Origin: Yersinia aldovae ATCC 35236
Lineage (GTDB): Bacteria > Pseudomonadota > Gammaproteobacteria > Enterobacterales > Enterobacteriaceae
Length of the DNA: 64,000 bases
Direction of reading: 5' to 3'
NCBI RefSeq assembly: GCF_000173735.1
Contig: NZ_ACCB01000007.1
Location: 1 to 64,000, forward strand
In this document: positions 9,505-17,796 of the stretch, one piece after another
Layout: each line of letters starts with the position of its first letter
Numbering within the stretch: the first letter of the stretch is position 1
The notes under the pieces: model-generated
Databases searched by the model: none
What the model was told of the DNA's origin: nothing
The model's input: only the letters and a program-made list of their open reading frames with translations
Translations under genes and position numbers: made by a program

Positions 9505-9792
9505 ATGAAAACAACTTTCGAAGCGGAGAAAAGAAGAATAGAGCGAGAATATTCGCGTCTACAAAAATACTTTTCACAATTTACCGAGCTAAAGCAGTCA
9601 ATCGCAGCATTAGTGGCCAATGCGCCAACTGACCCGCAGGCAAAAAGGAAACTTAATCAGCTTAATCAGCTCTTCCCGGAGGGGATAGACGGGATGGATC
9701 ACCATGCCCGGCAGGATATGAAAACGTTAAGCGTGGCACTGAAAAAATTGAAATCGAGAATAAATCACGCAGTTTCAAATTCAGCGAACTAA
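9505..9792 (+). CDS. sseA: Translocon chaperone SseA
   Basis: A 95-aa, mostly helical, charged protein with the SseA pattern (NQLFPEGIDGM ... MKTLSVALKKL). In Salmonella, SseA (108 aa) is the chaperone for translocon proteins SseB and SseD. It is placed directly before sseB as in SPI-2. GAGGTAGCG before the ATG is a fair ribosome binding site. Confidence 0.9.
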   Translation: MKTTFEAEKRRIEREYSRLQKYFSQFTELKQSIAALVANAPTDPQAKRKLNQLNQLFPEGIDGMDHHARQDMKTLSVALKKLKSRINHAVSNSAN

Positions 9793-9803
9793 CTGAGGAT
9801 AAT

Positions 9804-10496
9804 ATTATTAGCGTACATATCCCTATTCCTATTAATAATATATCCGATTCCGAAATTCCTGATGTGGGGAATTATAGCACTGAAAAACAGGACGGGTATG
9901 ATTATGGCGCAGTCAATAAGACTGCCAGACGTGAAACGTCGGGTGTAGCTAATTATCACACGACACCTCGGGTTAGTGATGATAACGACTACTTTGGACA
10001 TAATAACGATCAAGATAATATTTTCGCATTCGGTTATTCGGTACTTGAGGATCTTGAGTTGGTATTACAAAAAATAGCTAACGATCTTTATGGCGCGATC
10101 AAGAGCAGTACTGAGCGTGCGCGTAATACGCAAAATATGTCAAACCGCATGGATGAGGTGATTGCTGAGGCAGCTAAAGGTGACGATAAAACTAAAGAGA
10201 AAGTACCGGATGATGTCGTCAAATACATGCGCGACAACGGTATTTTGGTCGACGGTATGACCATTGATGACTATATCAGCAAACATGGAGGATCTGAGGG
10301 GTTAGACAAAGGCTCTCTCCAGGCTATCAAGGCAGCACTCGACAACAGCGCGAATCGCGACACGGATTTAATGACTCAAGGCCAATTAAGCATTCAGAAA
10401 ATGACCCAGGAGATCAATGCAGTTATCACGCAGATGACGGGATTACTCAGTAAATGGGGCGATTTATTGAGCATGATCGCACAGAAAATGTACTGA
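9804..10496 (+). CDS. sseB: T3SS translocon filament protein SseB (EspA-like)
   Basis: The homologue of SseB, the filament protein that extends the needle and carries the pore proteins. The region TERARNTQNMSNRMDEVIAE through to SKWGDLLSMIAQKMY matches Salmonella SseB (196 aa) closely, including VKYMRDNGILVDGMTIDDY. The start is unclear. The frame has no ATG near its beginning; a GTG at 9864 has no ribosome binding site. AUU codons at 9804 and 9807 follow GAGGA at 9795-9799, so rare AUU initiation is possible. A longer N-terminus (about 230 aa with the AUU) than in Salmonella would result. The stop overlaps the sscA start (TGATG). Confidence 0.88.
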   Translation: MISVHIPIPINNISDSEIPDVGNYSTEKQDGYDYGAVNKTARRETSGVANYHTTPRVSDDNDYFGHNNDQDNIFAFGYSVLEDLELVLQKIANDLYGAIKSSTERARNTQNMSNRMDEVIAEAAKGDDKTKEKVPDDVVKYMRDNGILVDGMTIDDYISKHGGSEGLDKGSLQAIKAALDNSANRDTDLMTQGQLSIQKMTQEINAVITQMTGLLSKWGDLLSMIAQKMY

Positions 10497-11017
10497 TGAG
10501 TATGCCAATGAACGCCAAAGAAACGCAGGCCATAGTGCAGTTTTTCCAGCAAGGCGGCGCGCTGCGCATGTTGCTGGATAAAGAGGTGAGTGCTGAGCTG
10601 GATGTGCTATTTCGCTATGCCAAACAGCTAGCGGGTGTTGGTGAATATGGTGCAGCAGCGCGATTATTCAAGGTGCTCACCCTTTACGATGCCTGGTCAT
10701 TTGATTACTGGTTTGAACTCGGCGCGTGCTGTCAGGCGGATAGCGCTTGGGTCGATGCTATCTATGCCTACGGGCGTGCAGCGCAAATTCGGATTTCAGC
10801 AGCACAAGTGCCTTGTGCCGCCGGTGAATGTTACCTCGCCTGCGGCAATCGGCCTTTGGCAGCCAAAGCCTTTCGTACCGCGTTGTTTGTGTGCGGTGAA
10901 GCGTGTGAAAAAGAGGTGATGGAACAGGCAAATATCCGTCAACGCGCACTGGTGGGTTTGGCTAAAACAGGAGAAAAAGATGAGTCGGATACTGATGGAC
11001 GGCGTTCCCCGCGCTAA
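10496..11017 (+). CDS. sscA: Translocon chaperone SscA (TPR, class II)
   Basis: A 173-aa tetratricopeptide-type chaperone related to SycD/IpgC and to Salmonella SscA (157 aa). It has the conserved stretch YDAWSFDYWFELGACCQA and the AIYAYGRAAQI repeat. It should bind SseC before secretion. The start ATG overlaps the sseB stop; an earlier in-frame start inside sseB was rejected. The C-terminus is longer than in Salmonella and overlaps sseC by 38 bases. Confidence 0.92.
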   Translation: MSMPMNAKETQAIVQFFQQGGALRMLLDKEVSAELDVLFRYAKQLAGVGEYGAAARLFKVLTLYDAWSFDYWFELGACCQADSAWVDAIYAYGRAAQIRISAAQVPCAAGECYLACGNRPLAAKAFRTALFVCGEACEKEVMEQANIRQRALVGLAKTGEKDESDTDGRRSPR

Positions 11018-12428
11018 CACCGAGCTTCACGGCATAACCCTTAAGCCCCAGACCGCCAGTGTGGCGAGTGGCGCACTTGGCTACGATGTAAAAAGTATTT
11101 TCGACGATGACCGCCAGCGTCAGGAGGCGGTGCCTCATGTCACTCTAATGCAGGCCGAAACCGCATTGCAACAGTTACTTAGCGCAGGGCCAACTGGCGT
11201 GCGCAAACCGACAATACGTGACGTGATGGAAATGGACCCAATGATGTTATCGATGATGATGACGCAGTTGGTGCTCAATGTTTCCGCCAATAACGGTAGC
11301 TCAATCTGTAAACAGTTGGAACGGGCAACAGAGGTGCAAGCGGAGCTGCGTAATAAGCAGGTAGCGGAGTATCAAAAGCAGATCAATACGGCGATTGAAC
11401 AGTCTGATCAGGCACGCAAAGCAGGGATAACGAATGCGTTGTTTGACTGGATTATTGGTGGTGTTGAGGCCATCGTCGGCGTACTGAAAATGGCTGAAGG
11501 GGTTCTTACCGCCGACCCATTGGCGGTAGCCGATGGTGCGGCTTATTTTTCTGCCGGAATGGCTGGAATGGTAAAAGCGGGGGCCGAAACCGCGCTGTTA
11601 TTGGGCGCGGATAAAGAAACCTGTAGCGAAGTCATCAAGGATGCTGGTGTCGTACAGAACGTCTGTGAAGGCGTAGCACTTGCGTTGGATGTTATGCAGA
11701 TTGGCCGTGGTATCAGTGCTGCGCGTGCCGTGACGAAGGTCACCGAAGAAGTATTAGAGTCCGGCGTAGGTAAACAGTTGGTAGAAGCCGTTGCCAAAGG
11801 CGCGGAAGACGAACTAAAAGTGTTAGCTGAAAAAGCAGGGCAAGAAGTGAGCCGCGTATTGGGTAAGGATTTTGGTATGGCGGTTGAGCGAGAGATGGTC
11901 GAGGTCGGCGATATGGCGATCGAAGCCGCAGCGCATGAGCTTGAATCCGAAGCTAATATGGTTCGTAGCATCGGCAAGAGTTTCACCCGTGAAGGTGTGG
12001 CGAAACTGGTGACCGCAGCTATTGAGGATGCAGCTAAAGGGCTGCTCAAAAAAGGGGAGGAGGTCGTTGCTGAAAAACTGCGTGATGCCATTTTGCAGAA
12101 GTTACGCAGAAGCATCATTACCACGGTGATCCGAGACGGTACCAGCAAAGCGCTGTGGGTGACGCGTGCCACAGCAAGCGGTGCAGAGAAAATATCAGGG
12201 GCGATCATTGCCAATAGAACCGCTGAACTGCAAAAAATCATTGAAAAACTGATTGTTCAGCAAGGTTTGATTGATTTTACGCAGAACTGGACTGAAGACC
12301 ACAAGAAAACACAGCAAAAACAGCTTAATGAGTCCTACCAAAACGCCGCAGATGCGATCAACCGCGGTTTAGACATCATCAATAACAGTGGTACGGCGCT
12401 GGAGAGTATTGCCGGGTCCAGAGCCTAA
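10980..12428 (+). CDS. sseC: T3SS translocon pore protein SseC (YopB/EspD type)
   Basis: A 482-aa homologue of SseC (484 aa), the large pore-forming translocator. Conserved segments include QLERATEVQAELRNKQV, ARKAGITNALFDWIIGG and AGMAGMVKAGAETALL; two hydrophobic helices lie near residues 155-205. The C-terminal third is coiled-coil rich. GGAG precedes the ATG. It overlaps its chaperone gene sscA, which fits coupled translation. Confidence 0.95.
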   Translation: MSRILMDGVPRANTELHGITLKPQTASVASGALGYDVKSIFDDDRQRQEAVPHVTLMQAETALQQLLSAGPTGVRKPTIRDVMEMDPMMLSMMMTQLVLNVSANNGSSICKQLERATEVQAELRNKQVAEYQKQINTAIEQSDQARKAGITNALFDWIIGGVEAIVGVLKMAEGVLTADPLAVADGAAYFSAGMAGMVKAGAETALLLGADKETCSEVIKDAGVVQNVCEGVALALDVMQIGRGISAARAVTKVTEEVLESGVGKQLVEAVAKGAEDELKVLAEKAGQEVSRVLGKDFGMAVEREMVEVGDMAIEAAAHELESEANMVRSIGKSFTREGVAKLVTAAIEDAAKGLLKKGEEVVAEKLRDAILQKLRRSIITTVIRDGTSKALWVTRATASGAEKISGAIIANRTAELQKIIEKLIVQQGLIDFTQNWTEDHKKTQQKQLNESYQNAADAINRGLDIINNSGTALESIAGSRA

Positions 12429-12437
12429 GGAGAATGT

Positions 12438-13151
12438 ATGAGTGAGCTTAATATCACAGGATTGGCGCGATGCCAACCTATGGGTACTGAAGATGCGAAC
12501 GGTGAATTGCTGATGGGAGTCAACGCCGTAATTGTGGATAAATGGCCGTTGAGCAACGCACAAACGAGCCTAAAATCGTTCGCCAGCGAGGGCCGCCAGC
12601 CGGTGCAGATTGGCGGCAGCGACGCAATTCATGGCGGCGGTAGCGCGTCGATAAATCCAGACTCATTTTTCGCCATGTTTGATGAAATCTGGAGCAAGCT
12701 GCTCATGCTCGCCAAACAGTTGCGCGATACCATGCAGTTCTATAATCAGAAGAAGCAGGAGCTGGGCTGGGGGCTAGAGATAAATACGCTCAAACAAAGT
12801 TTTAAAGCCATTGATGATAGCTATGAGGCGGCCAAGTCGGCGGCGATAGGCGGGTTGTTTGCCGGTGTTTTAACCCTTGCCGGTGCGCCTTTTGGTGAGG
12901 CAGGGATGTCAGTGGGGAATGCGGCTGGACAGGCGGCGAATGGGATTGCGAATTGGGTTTCAGCGAGTAAAACCCGCGAGGCCGACGCTGAAAAAGCCAT
13001 CGCTGATCTACAAAATAAAGGGGCACAATCGTATGCGAAAACCCTTGATGACACTCTGATGAAGGCGCGAGAGATCATGCAACAAATGATGGATATGGGG
13101 CGCAGCCTCGTTGAGGTATTCAGTCAAGTATTGCGCGCGATTTCGCACTAA
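12438..13151 (+). CDS. sseD: T3SS translocon pore protein SseD
   Basis: A 237-aa homologue of SseD (195 aa in Salmonella), the small translocator partner of SseC. The conserved middle is MFDEIWSKLLMLAKQLRD, and the C-terminus contains KAIADLQNKGAQSYAK and IMQQMMDMGRSLVEV. A glycine/alanine-rich hydrophobic segment near residues 130-170 is the predicted membrane part. The N-terminal 75 residues are an extension not present in Salmonella SseD. AAGGAG lies before the ATG. Confidence 0.92.
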   Translation: MSELNITGLARCQPMGTEDANGELLMGVNAVIVDKWPLSNAQTSLKSFASEGRQPVQIGGSDAIHGGGSASINPDSFFAMFDEIWSKLLMLAKQLRDTMQFYNQKKQELGWGLEINTLKQSFKAIDDSYEAAKSAAIGGLFAGVLTLAGAPFGEAGMSVGNAAGQAANGIANWVSASKTREADAEKAIADLQNKGAQSYAKTLDDTLMKAREIMQQMMDMGRSLVEVFSQVLRAISH

Positions 13152-13167
13152 TGCCGTAGGGGGATTA

Positions 13168-13587
13168 ATGGATGAGATAACGCGTCAACTACGTTATGAG
13201 GGGCTGCATCCACAACCTGCGTTTTTAGCAGGCTGTGGGGGGCTGATAGGGCAGCAGGTCGAGCTTTATCCCTACCGGTTAGTTTATCGGCTTGACGCAA
13301 ATAACCTCATTCTGTGCAGTTTTAACCGTGCGCCAGAGAGCGTACCACAACTGTCATCGCTGATTCGGCTGTGGGGGATATTGTGCCGTTTATTCCACCG
13401 TACTCCCTGGCTCAACAGCGTCAGAATGTTGGTCATCACCGAGGTTTTTGATCCGCATGTGGCCGCCCAGCGCCGGCGACTGGTGCGGTTGTTACACCGC
13501 CTGGGCGCGATGGCGGTACTTATTGATGGCGATAACTGGCTAGAAATACCGTTCGCCAGGCTACTCAATCGACGAAAATGGCTCTGA
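13168..13587 (+). CDS. sseE: SseE-like SPI-2 protein
   Basis: A 139-aa protein with the size, position and motif pattern of SseE (137 aa): LIGQQVELYPYRLVYRLDA, NSVRMLVITEVFD, and LIDGDNWLEI near the end. Its function in Salmonella is poorly understood. The ATG at 13168 follows GGGG at 13159-13162; the frame is open further upstream inside sseD, but the later start fits the family length. Confidence 0.87.
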   Translation: MDEITRQLRYEGLHPQPAFLAGCGGLIGQQVELYPYRLVYRLDANNLILCSFNRAPESVPQLSSLIRLWGILCRLFHRTPWLNSVRMLVITEVFDPHVAAQRRRLVRLLHRLGAMAVLIDGDNWLEIPFARLLNRRKWL

Positions 13588-13637
13588 TAGTGGTCTATCG
13601 CCCCGGCAATCGAGCACGGTATTTTAGGAGACACCCT

Positions 13638-14078
13638 ATGAAAACAACATCAAATGAGCATGAGCAACATTGCTACCAAAGCGCCGTCGTTAAAGAAGCA
13701 ATGGCGCTCGATCCTGAGACGGTTTATGCCCAAGGATATGCCGCCTGGCAAGAGGGGCGCTATGACCGTGCTCTGATTGATTTCGGCTGGTTGGTGATGT
13801 CACAACCGTGGAGCTGGCGTGCTCATGTGGCACTGGCAGGCGCGTTGATGATGCAAAAAGAGTATGCAATGGCGATGAATTACTATGGTTATGCGCTGAT
13901 GCTTGACGCCTGCCACCCAGAACCTGTCTATCAGATGGGAGTGTGCCTAAACGCGCTGGGAGAGCGGTCGTTAGCGAGAGAAGCATTGCAAACGGCGCTG
14001 ACCATGAGCTATGACGACCCTCTTTATAGCAGTGTACGCGCTAATGTTGAGTTGATGTTGAGCCAATTGCTGGCTTAG
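13638..14078 (+). CDS. sscB: T3SS effector chaperone SscB (TPR)
   Basis: A 146-aa tetratricopeptide chaperone nearly colinear with Salmonella SscB (144 aa): LDPETVYAQGYAAWQEG, WLVMSQPWSWRAHVALAG, YALMLDACHPEPVYQMG. In Salmonella it stabilises the effector SseF, whose homologue follows at once here. AGGAG at 13626-13630 supports the ATG at 13638. Confidence 0.94.
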   Translation: MKTTSNEHEQHCYQSAVVKEAMALDPETVYAQGYAAWQEGRYDRALIDFGWLVMSQPWSWRAHVALAGALMMQKEYAMAMNYYGYALMLDACHPEPVYQMGVCLNALGERSLAREALQTALTMSYDDPLYSSVRANVELMLSQLLA

Positions 14079-14107
14079 CGGGTATTGCTTCATTTTGGAG
14101 GCCGATA

Positions 14108-14914
14108 ATGCTCAATACTAGTCCGGGATGCCTGCAATCCCACTATGTTGATGGCTTTCTTTATGCTCCTGAAACCGTTGGCACCAGGGTTCTCGCACCT
14201 ACGCTGATGGCTCCGGGCAGCCAGATAACATCAACAGAGAACCCGATCAGCGAAAGTCGCCGGCTAGAGCGCAGGGCGCACACCTTTTATTTCATTCAGC
14301 GTTTAGTGCGTTTCAGTATGTCGGCAATCTCTTTTGGCATGGCGGTGGCGGCCGCAGTGCTTTCTGGGGGCGCGGGAATACCCATTGCCGTCGTTGCGGG
14401 GGCGGCAATGATCATTGCTGCCGGAGACGCCGGTTGCGCCTTGTATAATATGATTCAGGTGCGCAATGATCGTGAGCCATTGGTCACTAACAACGACTGT
14501 ATTGTTTTGGCCGTCAAAGAGCTGATGCAGCGTTGTGGTTGCTCCTCGCAGCATTCTGAGAATATAGCCGACGGCACTTCGTTTGTAATCCGAGCCGGTG
14601 TGGCGCTCTCGGCAGCACTTTTCCCCCAGCTTTTGCCCGCCGCACATTTATCGGGCAGTATTGCCGAAATCCTGGGTGATATCTCGGCTGGGGCAACAGC
14701 GTCGCTGACCGTGGTCGGGGCAATGTTAGATATACACACAGCGCGGGTTGAACGTCGGCAGAAAACGGTCGTTACCACCGTCAACACCGCTGTACCGACT
14801 GAAGAAGATGAAAGTAAGGTCAGTGACGAGAAAATTCAGGAGTGGATCACTGGGATCATCAACTGTTATCAGCGCCATATAGCTCAACCACAGAGGTTTC
14901 AGAGTCACATCTAA
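14108..14914 (+). CDS. sseF: SseF-like membrane effector
   Basis: A 268-aa homologue of SseF (260 aa), an effector that in Salmonella inserts into host vacuole and tubule membranes and tethers the vacuole near the Golgi with SseG. It shows the conserved hydrophobic region near residues 75-120 (MAVAAAVLSGGAGIPIAVVAGAA) and further hydrophobic stretches near 155-205. It follows its chaperone gene sscB with a GGAGG site. The N- and C-terminal tails differ from Salmonella. Confidence 0.9.
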   Translation: MLNTSPGCLQSHYVDGFLYAPETVGTRVLAPTLMAPGSQITSTENPISESRRLERRAHTFYFIQRLVRFSMSAISFGMAVAAAVLSGGAGIPIAVVAGAAMIIAAGDAGCALYNMIQVRNDREPLVTNNDCIVLAVKELMQRCGCSSQHSENIADGTSFVIRAGVALSAALFPQLLPAAHLSGSIAEILGDISAGATASLTVVGAMLDIHTARVERRQKTVVTTVNTAVPTEEDESKVSDEKIQEWITGIINCYQRHIAQPQRFQSHI

Positions 14915-15633
14915 TGCTAGATATCACGCGCAGCCGACAGGGTATTGTTGATGACACAGATGTACGGCAAATGTGGCATGGCGAGGGAGAGAAACTGCCG
15001 GTTCCCGTACTCCCTGAACCGCAATATGCACAACCCGTTGAGGCTGCGACTGCCAACTGTAACGCTGGTCAGAAAAAGATGTTGGCGAGTCTGGCCAGAC
15101 GGGTTATTAGCACCTTTCCTGCCGCGCTGTTTAGCTGGCAAGCGGTGGTGCTCGGTGGACAGCTTTTGTGCTGTAGTGCCGGTATCGTGCTGACGGTGGT
15201 CAGCGGGGGCGCTGCGCCGTTACTCATACTGGCAGGGATTGGGTTGGCAATAGCCATTGCGGATATAGCTTGTCTAATTCACCACCAGCGCCACGGTTTG
15301 CCGATGGAGCATGACAGCATTGCCAACGCGGTCTATTTCATTGCTCGATGCTTTTTTGAACAACAGAAAAGTCAGGACTTGGGTTCGTCAGTCTCGCTAG
15401 GCGCGCGCGCGTTGCTTACCGTGGTCGTCGTCGGCCAGCCATTTTGGTGCACCACTCTGGGGCTAAACGTGCCTATTTTTCGTCAGATAAGCATTGCGAG
15501 CTACAGTGCGCTGGCATTTATGCGCTATGGCGCGACAGGCCTTCCTGTGACTGGGCTACAGGTCAGTGTTCCCTTCTTTCGCCTGCTGGCACGCCTGTTT
15601 CCCAATGAGGACGTCAACGGTGCCACCAGATGA
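14914..15633 (+). CDS. sseG: SseG-like membrane effector
   Basis: A 239-aa homologue of SseG (229 aa). The match is strong in FSWQAVVLGGQLLCCSAGI, LAGIGLAIAIADIACLI and LPMEHDSIANAVYFIA, which cover the membrane segments. In Salmonella it partners SseF to position the vacuole at the Golgi. The ATG overlaps the sseF stop (TAATG). The frame is open further upstream within sseF, but that start lacks support. Confidence 0.9.
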   Translation: MLDITRSRQGIVDDTDVRQMWHGEGEKLPVPVLPEPQYAQPVEAATANCNAGQKKMLASLARRVISTFPAALFSWQAVVLGGQLLCCSAGIVLTVVSGGAAPLLILAGIGLAIAIADIACLIHHQRHGLPMEHDSIANAVYFIARCFFEQQKSQDLGSSVSLGARALLTVVVVGQPFWCTTLGLNVPIFRQISIASYSALAFMRYGATGLPVTGLQVSVPFFRLLARLFPNEDVNGATR

Positions 15634-15684
15634 TTCAGGTTTACACCTGATAGGTAACTTAACGCAGACGACCATAATTCACTG

Positions 15685-15718
15685 AGCGAACCGTCGTGTT
15701 TGGTTGTTAAGGTTCGCT
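15685..15718 (+). promoter_or_regulatory. Hairpin in the leader of ssaG
   Basis: An 8-bp inverted repeat (AGCGAACC / GGTTCGCT) with an 18-base loop ends four bases before the ribosome binding site of ssaG (GGAG at 15723). A smaller repeat CAGGT/ACCTG lies at 15636-15649. There is no T tract, so it is not a simple terminator. It could stabilise or process the needle mRNA; this is inferred from position only. Confidence 0.4.
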
Positions 15719-15732
15719 TACCGGAGGTCATT

Positions 15733-15948
15733 ATGAACGTTGAGCAACTGGTCGATACGCTATCGCGTTTGGCACATCAGGCAGGGCAAGCAGTAGAAGA
15801 CAAAATGAATGGCGAGGATCTCACTAACCCTGAAGCCATGCTCAAAGCACAATTCGCCGTGCAGCAATATTCCACCTTTATTAACTACGAGAGCGCGATG
15901 ATTAAAACTATCAAAGACATGCTCAGTGGGATCATTGCCAAAATATGA
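15733..15948 (+). CDS. ssaG: T3SS needle subunit SctF (SsaG)
   Basis: A 71-aa needle protein, the same length as Salmonella SsaG and very similar (LAHQAGQAVEDKMNG, QFAVQQYSTFINYES, IKDMLSGIIAKI). It polymerises into the hollow needle. GGAG at 15723-15726 supports the ATG at 15733. It overlaps ssaH by four bases. Confidence 0.96.
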   Translation: MNVEQLVDTLSRLAHQAGQAVEDKMNGEDLTNPEAMLKAQFAVQQYSTFINYESAMIKTIKDMLSGIIAKI

Positions 15949-16193
15949 TCTTGTTAACCACGAGTGAGCGTCAATTACTGGTTGAAGTCGCCTTCGCGGG
16001 CATCAATCACGGCCTGCAACGGCAAGTACGCGCTATGTTGCCAGCCTTACCTCAACTGGTGGCCGACAAGGATATGCAGGCGGTTTGTTTGGCGGTGCTG
16101 CTTGCCGGGCTGGATGAGCCGGAGCGGGCGCGTCAGACATTGGCCGACGTCAATCTGCCTGAGGCCGAATCACTGAGAAACTATTTCACCTGA
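15945..16193 (+). CDS. ssaH: T3SS protein SsaH (SctG-like needle co-chaperone)
   Basis: An 82-aa protein matching SsaH (75 aa): GINHGLQRQVRAMLPALPQL and CLAVLLAGLDEPERA. By family it is related to YscG/PscG-type chaperones that keep needle subunits monomeric. The start overlaps ssaG (ATGA). Confidence 0.88.
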   Translation: MILLTTSERQLLVEVAFAGINHGLQRQVRAMLPALPQLVADKDMQAVCLAVLLAGLDEPERARQTLADVNLPEAESLRNYFT

Positions 16194-16211
16194 TCACCGG
16201 GGAGTCAGCCC

Positions 16212-16487
16212 ATGAGTATGATTAACAGCAGCGCAGCCACAGATTTAGCCGCCAGCGCCAAAACACTCAACGCACCCGCGTTAAGCGTCGCAAGCAGCGA
16301 GAAAGTGACGGCATTCAACAAATTGTTATATGCAGGCACGCCACAGGGCGACGTCGGAGCATTATCGCCGTCGCAAATGTTAGTGCAGCAAGCCAATATT
16401 CTCAGCACCACGGTAGGCGTGGATCTGGGGGCTAAGATTGCCGGTGCGGTATCCCAATCGGTTAACAAACTGGCGAACATGACATGA
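16212..16487 (+). CDS. ssaI: T3SS inner rod protein SctI (SsaI)
   Basis: A 91-aa homologue of SsaI (82 aa), the inner rod that joins the needle to the export gate. The C-terminal part LSPSQMLVQQANILSTTVGVD followed by KIAGAVSQSVNKL is typical. GGGGAG lies nine bases before the ATG. It overlaps ssaJ by four bases. Confidence 0.92.
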   Translation: MSMINSSAATDLAASAKTLNAPALSVASSEKVTAFNKLLYAGTPQGDVGALSPSQMLVQQANILSTTVGVDLGAKIAGAVSQSVNKLANMT

Positions 16488-17203
16488 AATGGGCGCGCTG
16501 TGTGCTGATATCCGCACTGGCCCTGTTGCTCACAGGGTGCCGTGTGGATCTTTACAGTGCGCTGCCTGAGGAGGATGCCAACCAAATGTTGGCAATCCTG
16601 ATGCAGCACAATATTGACGCTGATAAGCAACTTGTAGCAGGTGGCGTCACGCTGCGAGTTGAAAAAGCGCAGTTCATCAATGCGGTTGAGCTGCTGAGAT
16701 TAAACGGATTTCCACGCCGCAGCTATATCTCCGCTGACACCATGTTTCCGCCTAACCAGTTAGTTGTCTCTCCGGCAGAAGAGCAGCAAAAGATTTTATT
16801 TCTAAAAGAGCAACGCATCGAAAACATGCTCAGTCAAATGGACGGTGTAGTGCATGTGGATGTCACTATTGCCTCGTCTGGTCCCGATGAAGAGGGCGCG
16901 ACGGGACAGACATCGGTGGCGGTATTTATTAAGTTCTGGGCGCAGGTCAACCTGGTGGCATTACGCGTACAGATAAAAAATCTGGTTGAGAAATCGATCC
17001 CCGGAGTGCAGCAAGATCAAATCAGTATTCTGATGCAGCCGGCGGAATTCAGAATGTCGAGCGTGGTGAATGTTGACCAGGCACCCCAGTTGAGGGCGAT
17101 ACAGTGGCTAACCTTACATCGCTGGCTTTTGATACCGATATTAATGGTGGCGATTTTGGCGTTCATCGTGCTGGCACTGATGACGTGGCGCAAACGGCGC
17201 TAG
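16484..17203 (+). CDS. ssaJ: T3SS inner-membrane ring lipoprotein SctJ (SsaJ)
   Basis: A 239-aa lipoprotein of the YscJ/PrgK family (SsaJ is 249 aa). A lipoprotein signal ends at the lipobox LLTGC (Cys19). Family motifs are LYSALPEEDANQML, SPAEEQQKILFLKEQRIE and a C-terminal membrane anchor near residues 208-232. With SctD it makes the inner ring. It overlaps ssaI by four bases. Confidence 0.95.
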   Translation: MKWARCVLISALALLLTGCRVDLYSALPEEDANQMLAILMQHNIDADKQLVAGGVTLRVEKAQFINAVELLRLNGFPRRSYISADTMFPPNQLVVSPAEEQQKILFLKEQRIENMLSQMDGVVHVDVTIASSGPDEEGATGQTSVAVFIKFWAQVNLVALRVQIKNLVEKSIPGVQQDQISILMQPAEFRMSSVVNVDQAPQLRAIQWLTLHRWLLIPILMVAILAFIVLALMTWRKRR

Positions 17204-17796
17204 TACCAAATTTACCGCAAGAGGCGGTGTTACAACTGCACCGTTATCTCTGGCTACCTGGGCGTTATGCCCATCGGAGCTGGTTAGCCGCGCTGGGCTT
17301 CATGCCTAAACCCGGCTGGCAATATGGTCAGCAACCGCAGTTAGACAGCTACCTGAATCAGGCGTTGCGGGCGCGGCGAGGAACGCCACGGCTACCGACG
17401 CGGCTCAACACGCGGCAACAGCGAATGGTACGGCTGGCACCCAAAATGACCGCATTCGCACTGGCTATTGGACTGCTCAAACTGGGATGCAGCGATTATC
17501 TACTTTTACCTGACTATCGGCAGACCATCCTGCGTTGGCTTGATGATGGTCTAATTTGGCTGCTGTTTGGCCTAAGCTGCGGCAAATGTCGGGCGCTGTT
17601 TTCACCGATAGACCTCATCACTAACGCGATAAAAATCGGTACCGCTGTGCTGCATCGTGCAGCGCAAGATGATCCGGTTTTGTATGCGGTGCTGATTATG
17701 TTGCCACCGTGCGAACGGGCGCTGTGGCCGCAGGTGCCCATGCTGGCGATGAATTTACTGGAGCAAGCGCTATGTCCCGATGCCGAATACCGTTAA
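17104..17796 (+). CDS. SctK-like sorting-platform protein (STM1410 position)
   Basis: Occupies the place of Salmonella STM1410, between ssaJ and ssaK, which belongs to the SctK/OrgA group that links the cytoplasmic sorting platform to the basal body. The open frame gives up to 230 aa, but the start is uncertain: GTG codons at 17104, 17185 and 17227 are all possible and none has a good ribosome binding site. Recognisable features are few (LHRYLWLPGRYAHRSWLAAL near the probable N-terminus). The assignment rests mainly on position. Confidence 0.72.
   Translation: MANLTSLAFDTDINGGDFGVHRAGTDDVAQTALVPNLPQEAVLQLHRYLWLPGRYAHRSWLAALGFMPKPGWQYGQQPQLDSYLNQALRARRGTPRLPTRLNTRQQRMVRLAPKMTAFALAIGLLKLGCSDYLLLPDYRQTILRWLDDGLIWLLFGLSCGKCRALFSPIDLITNAIKIGTAVLHRAAQDDPVLYAVLIMLPPCERALWPQVPMLAMNLLEQALCPDAEYR

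Noticed and set aside
10454..10495. Longer N-terminus of sscA within sseB
   Set aside because: The homologous chaperone begins shortly before FFQQGG; the ATG at 10496 overlapping the sseB stop is the better start.
11543..12241. 232-aa open frame antisense to sseC
   Set aside because: It is an alanine/serine-rich shadow of the sseC coding frame, with no ribosome site and no family resemblance.
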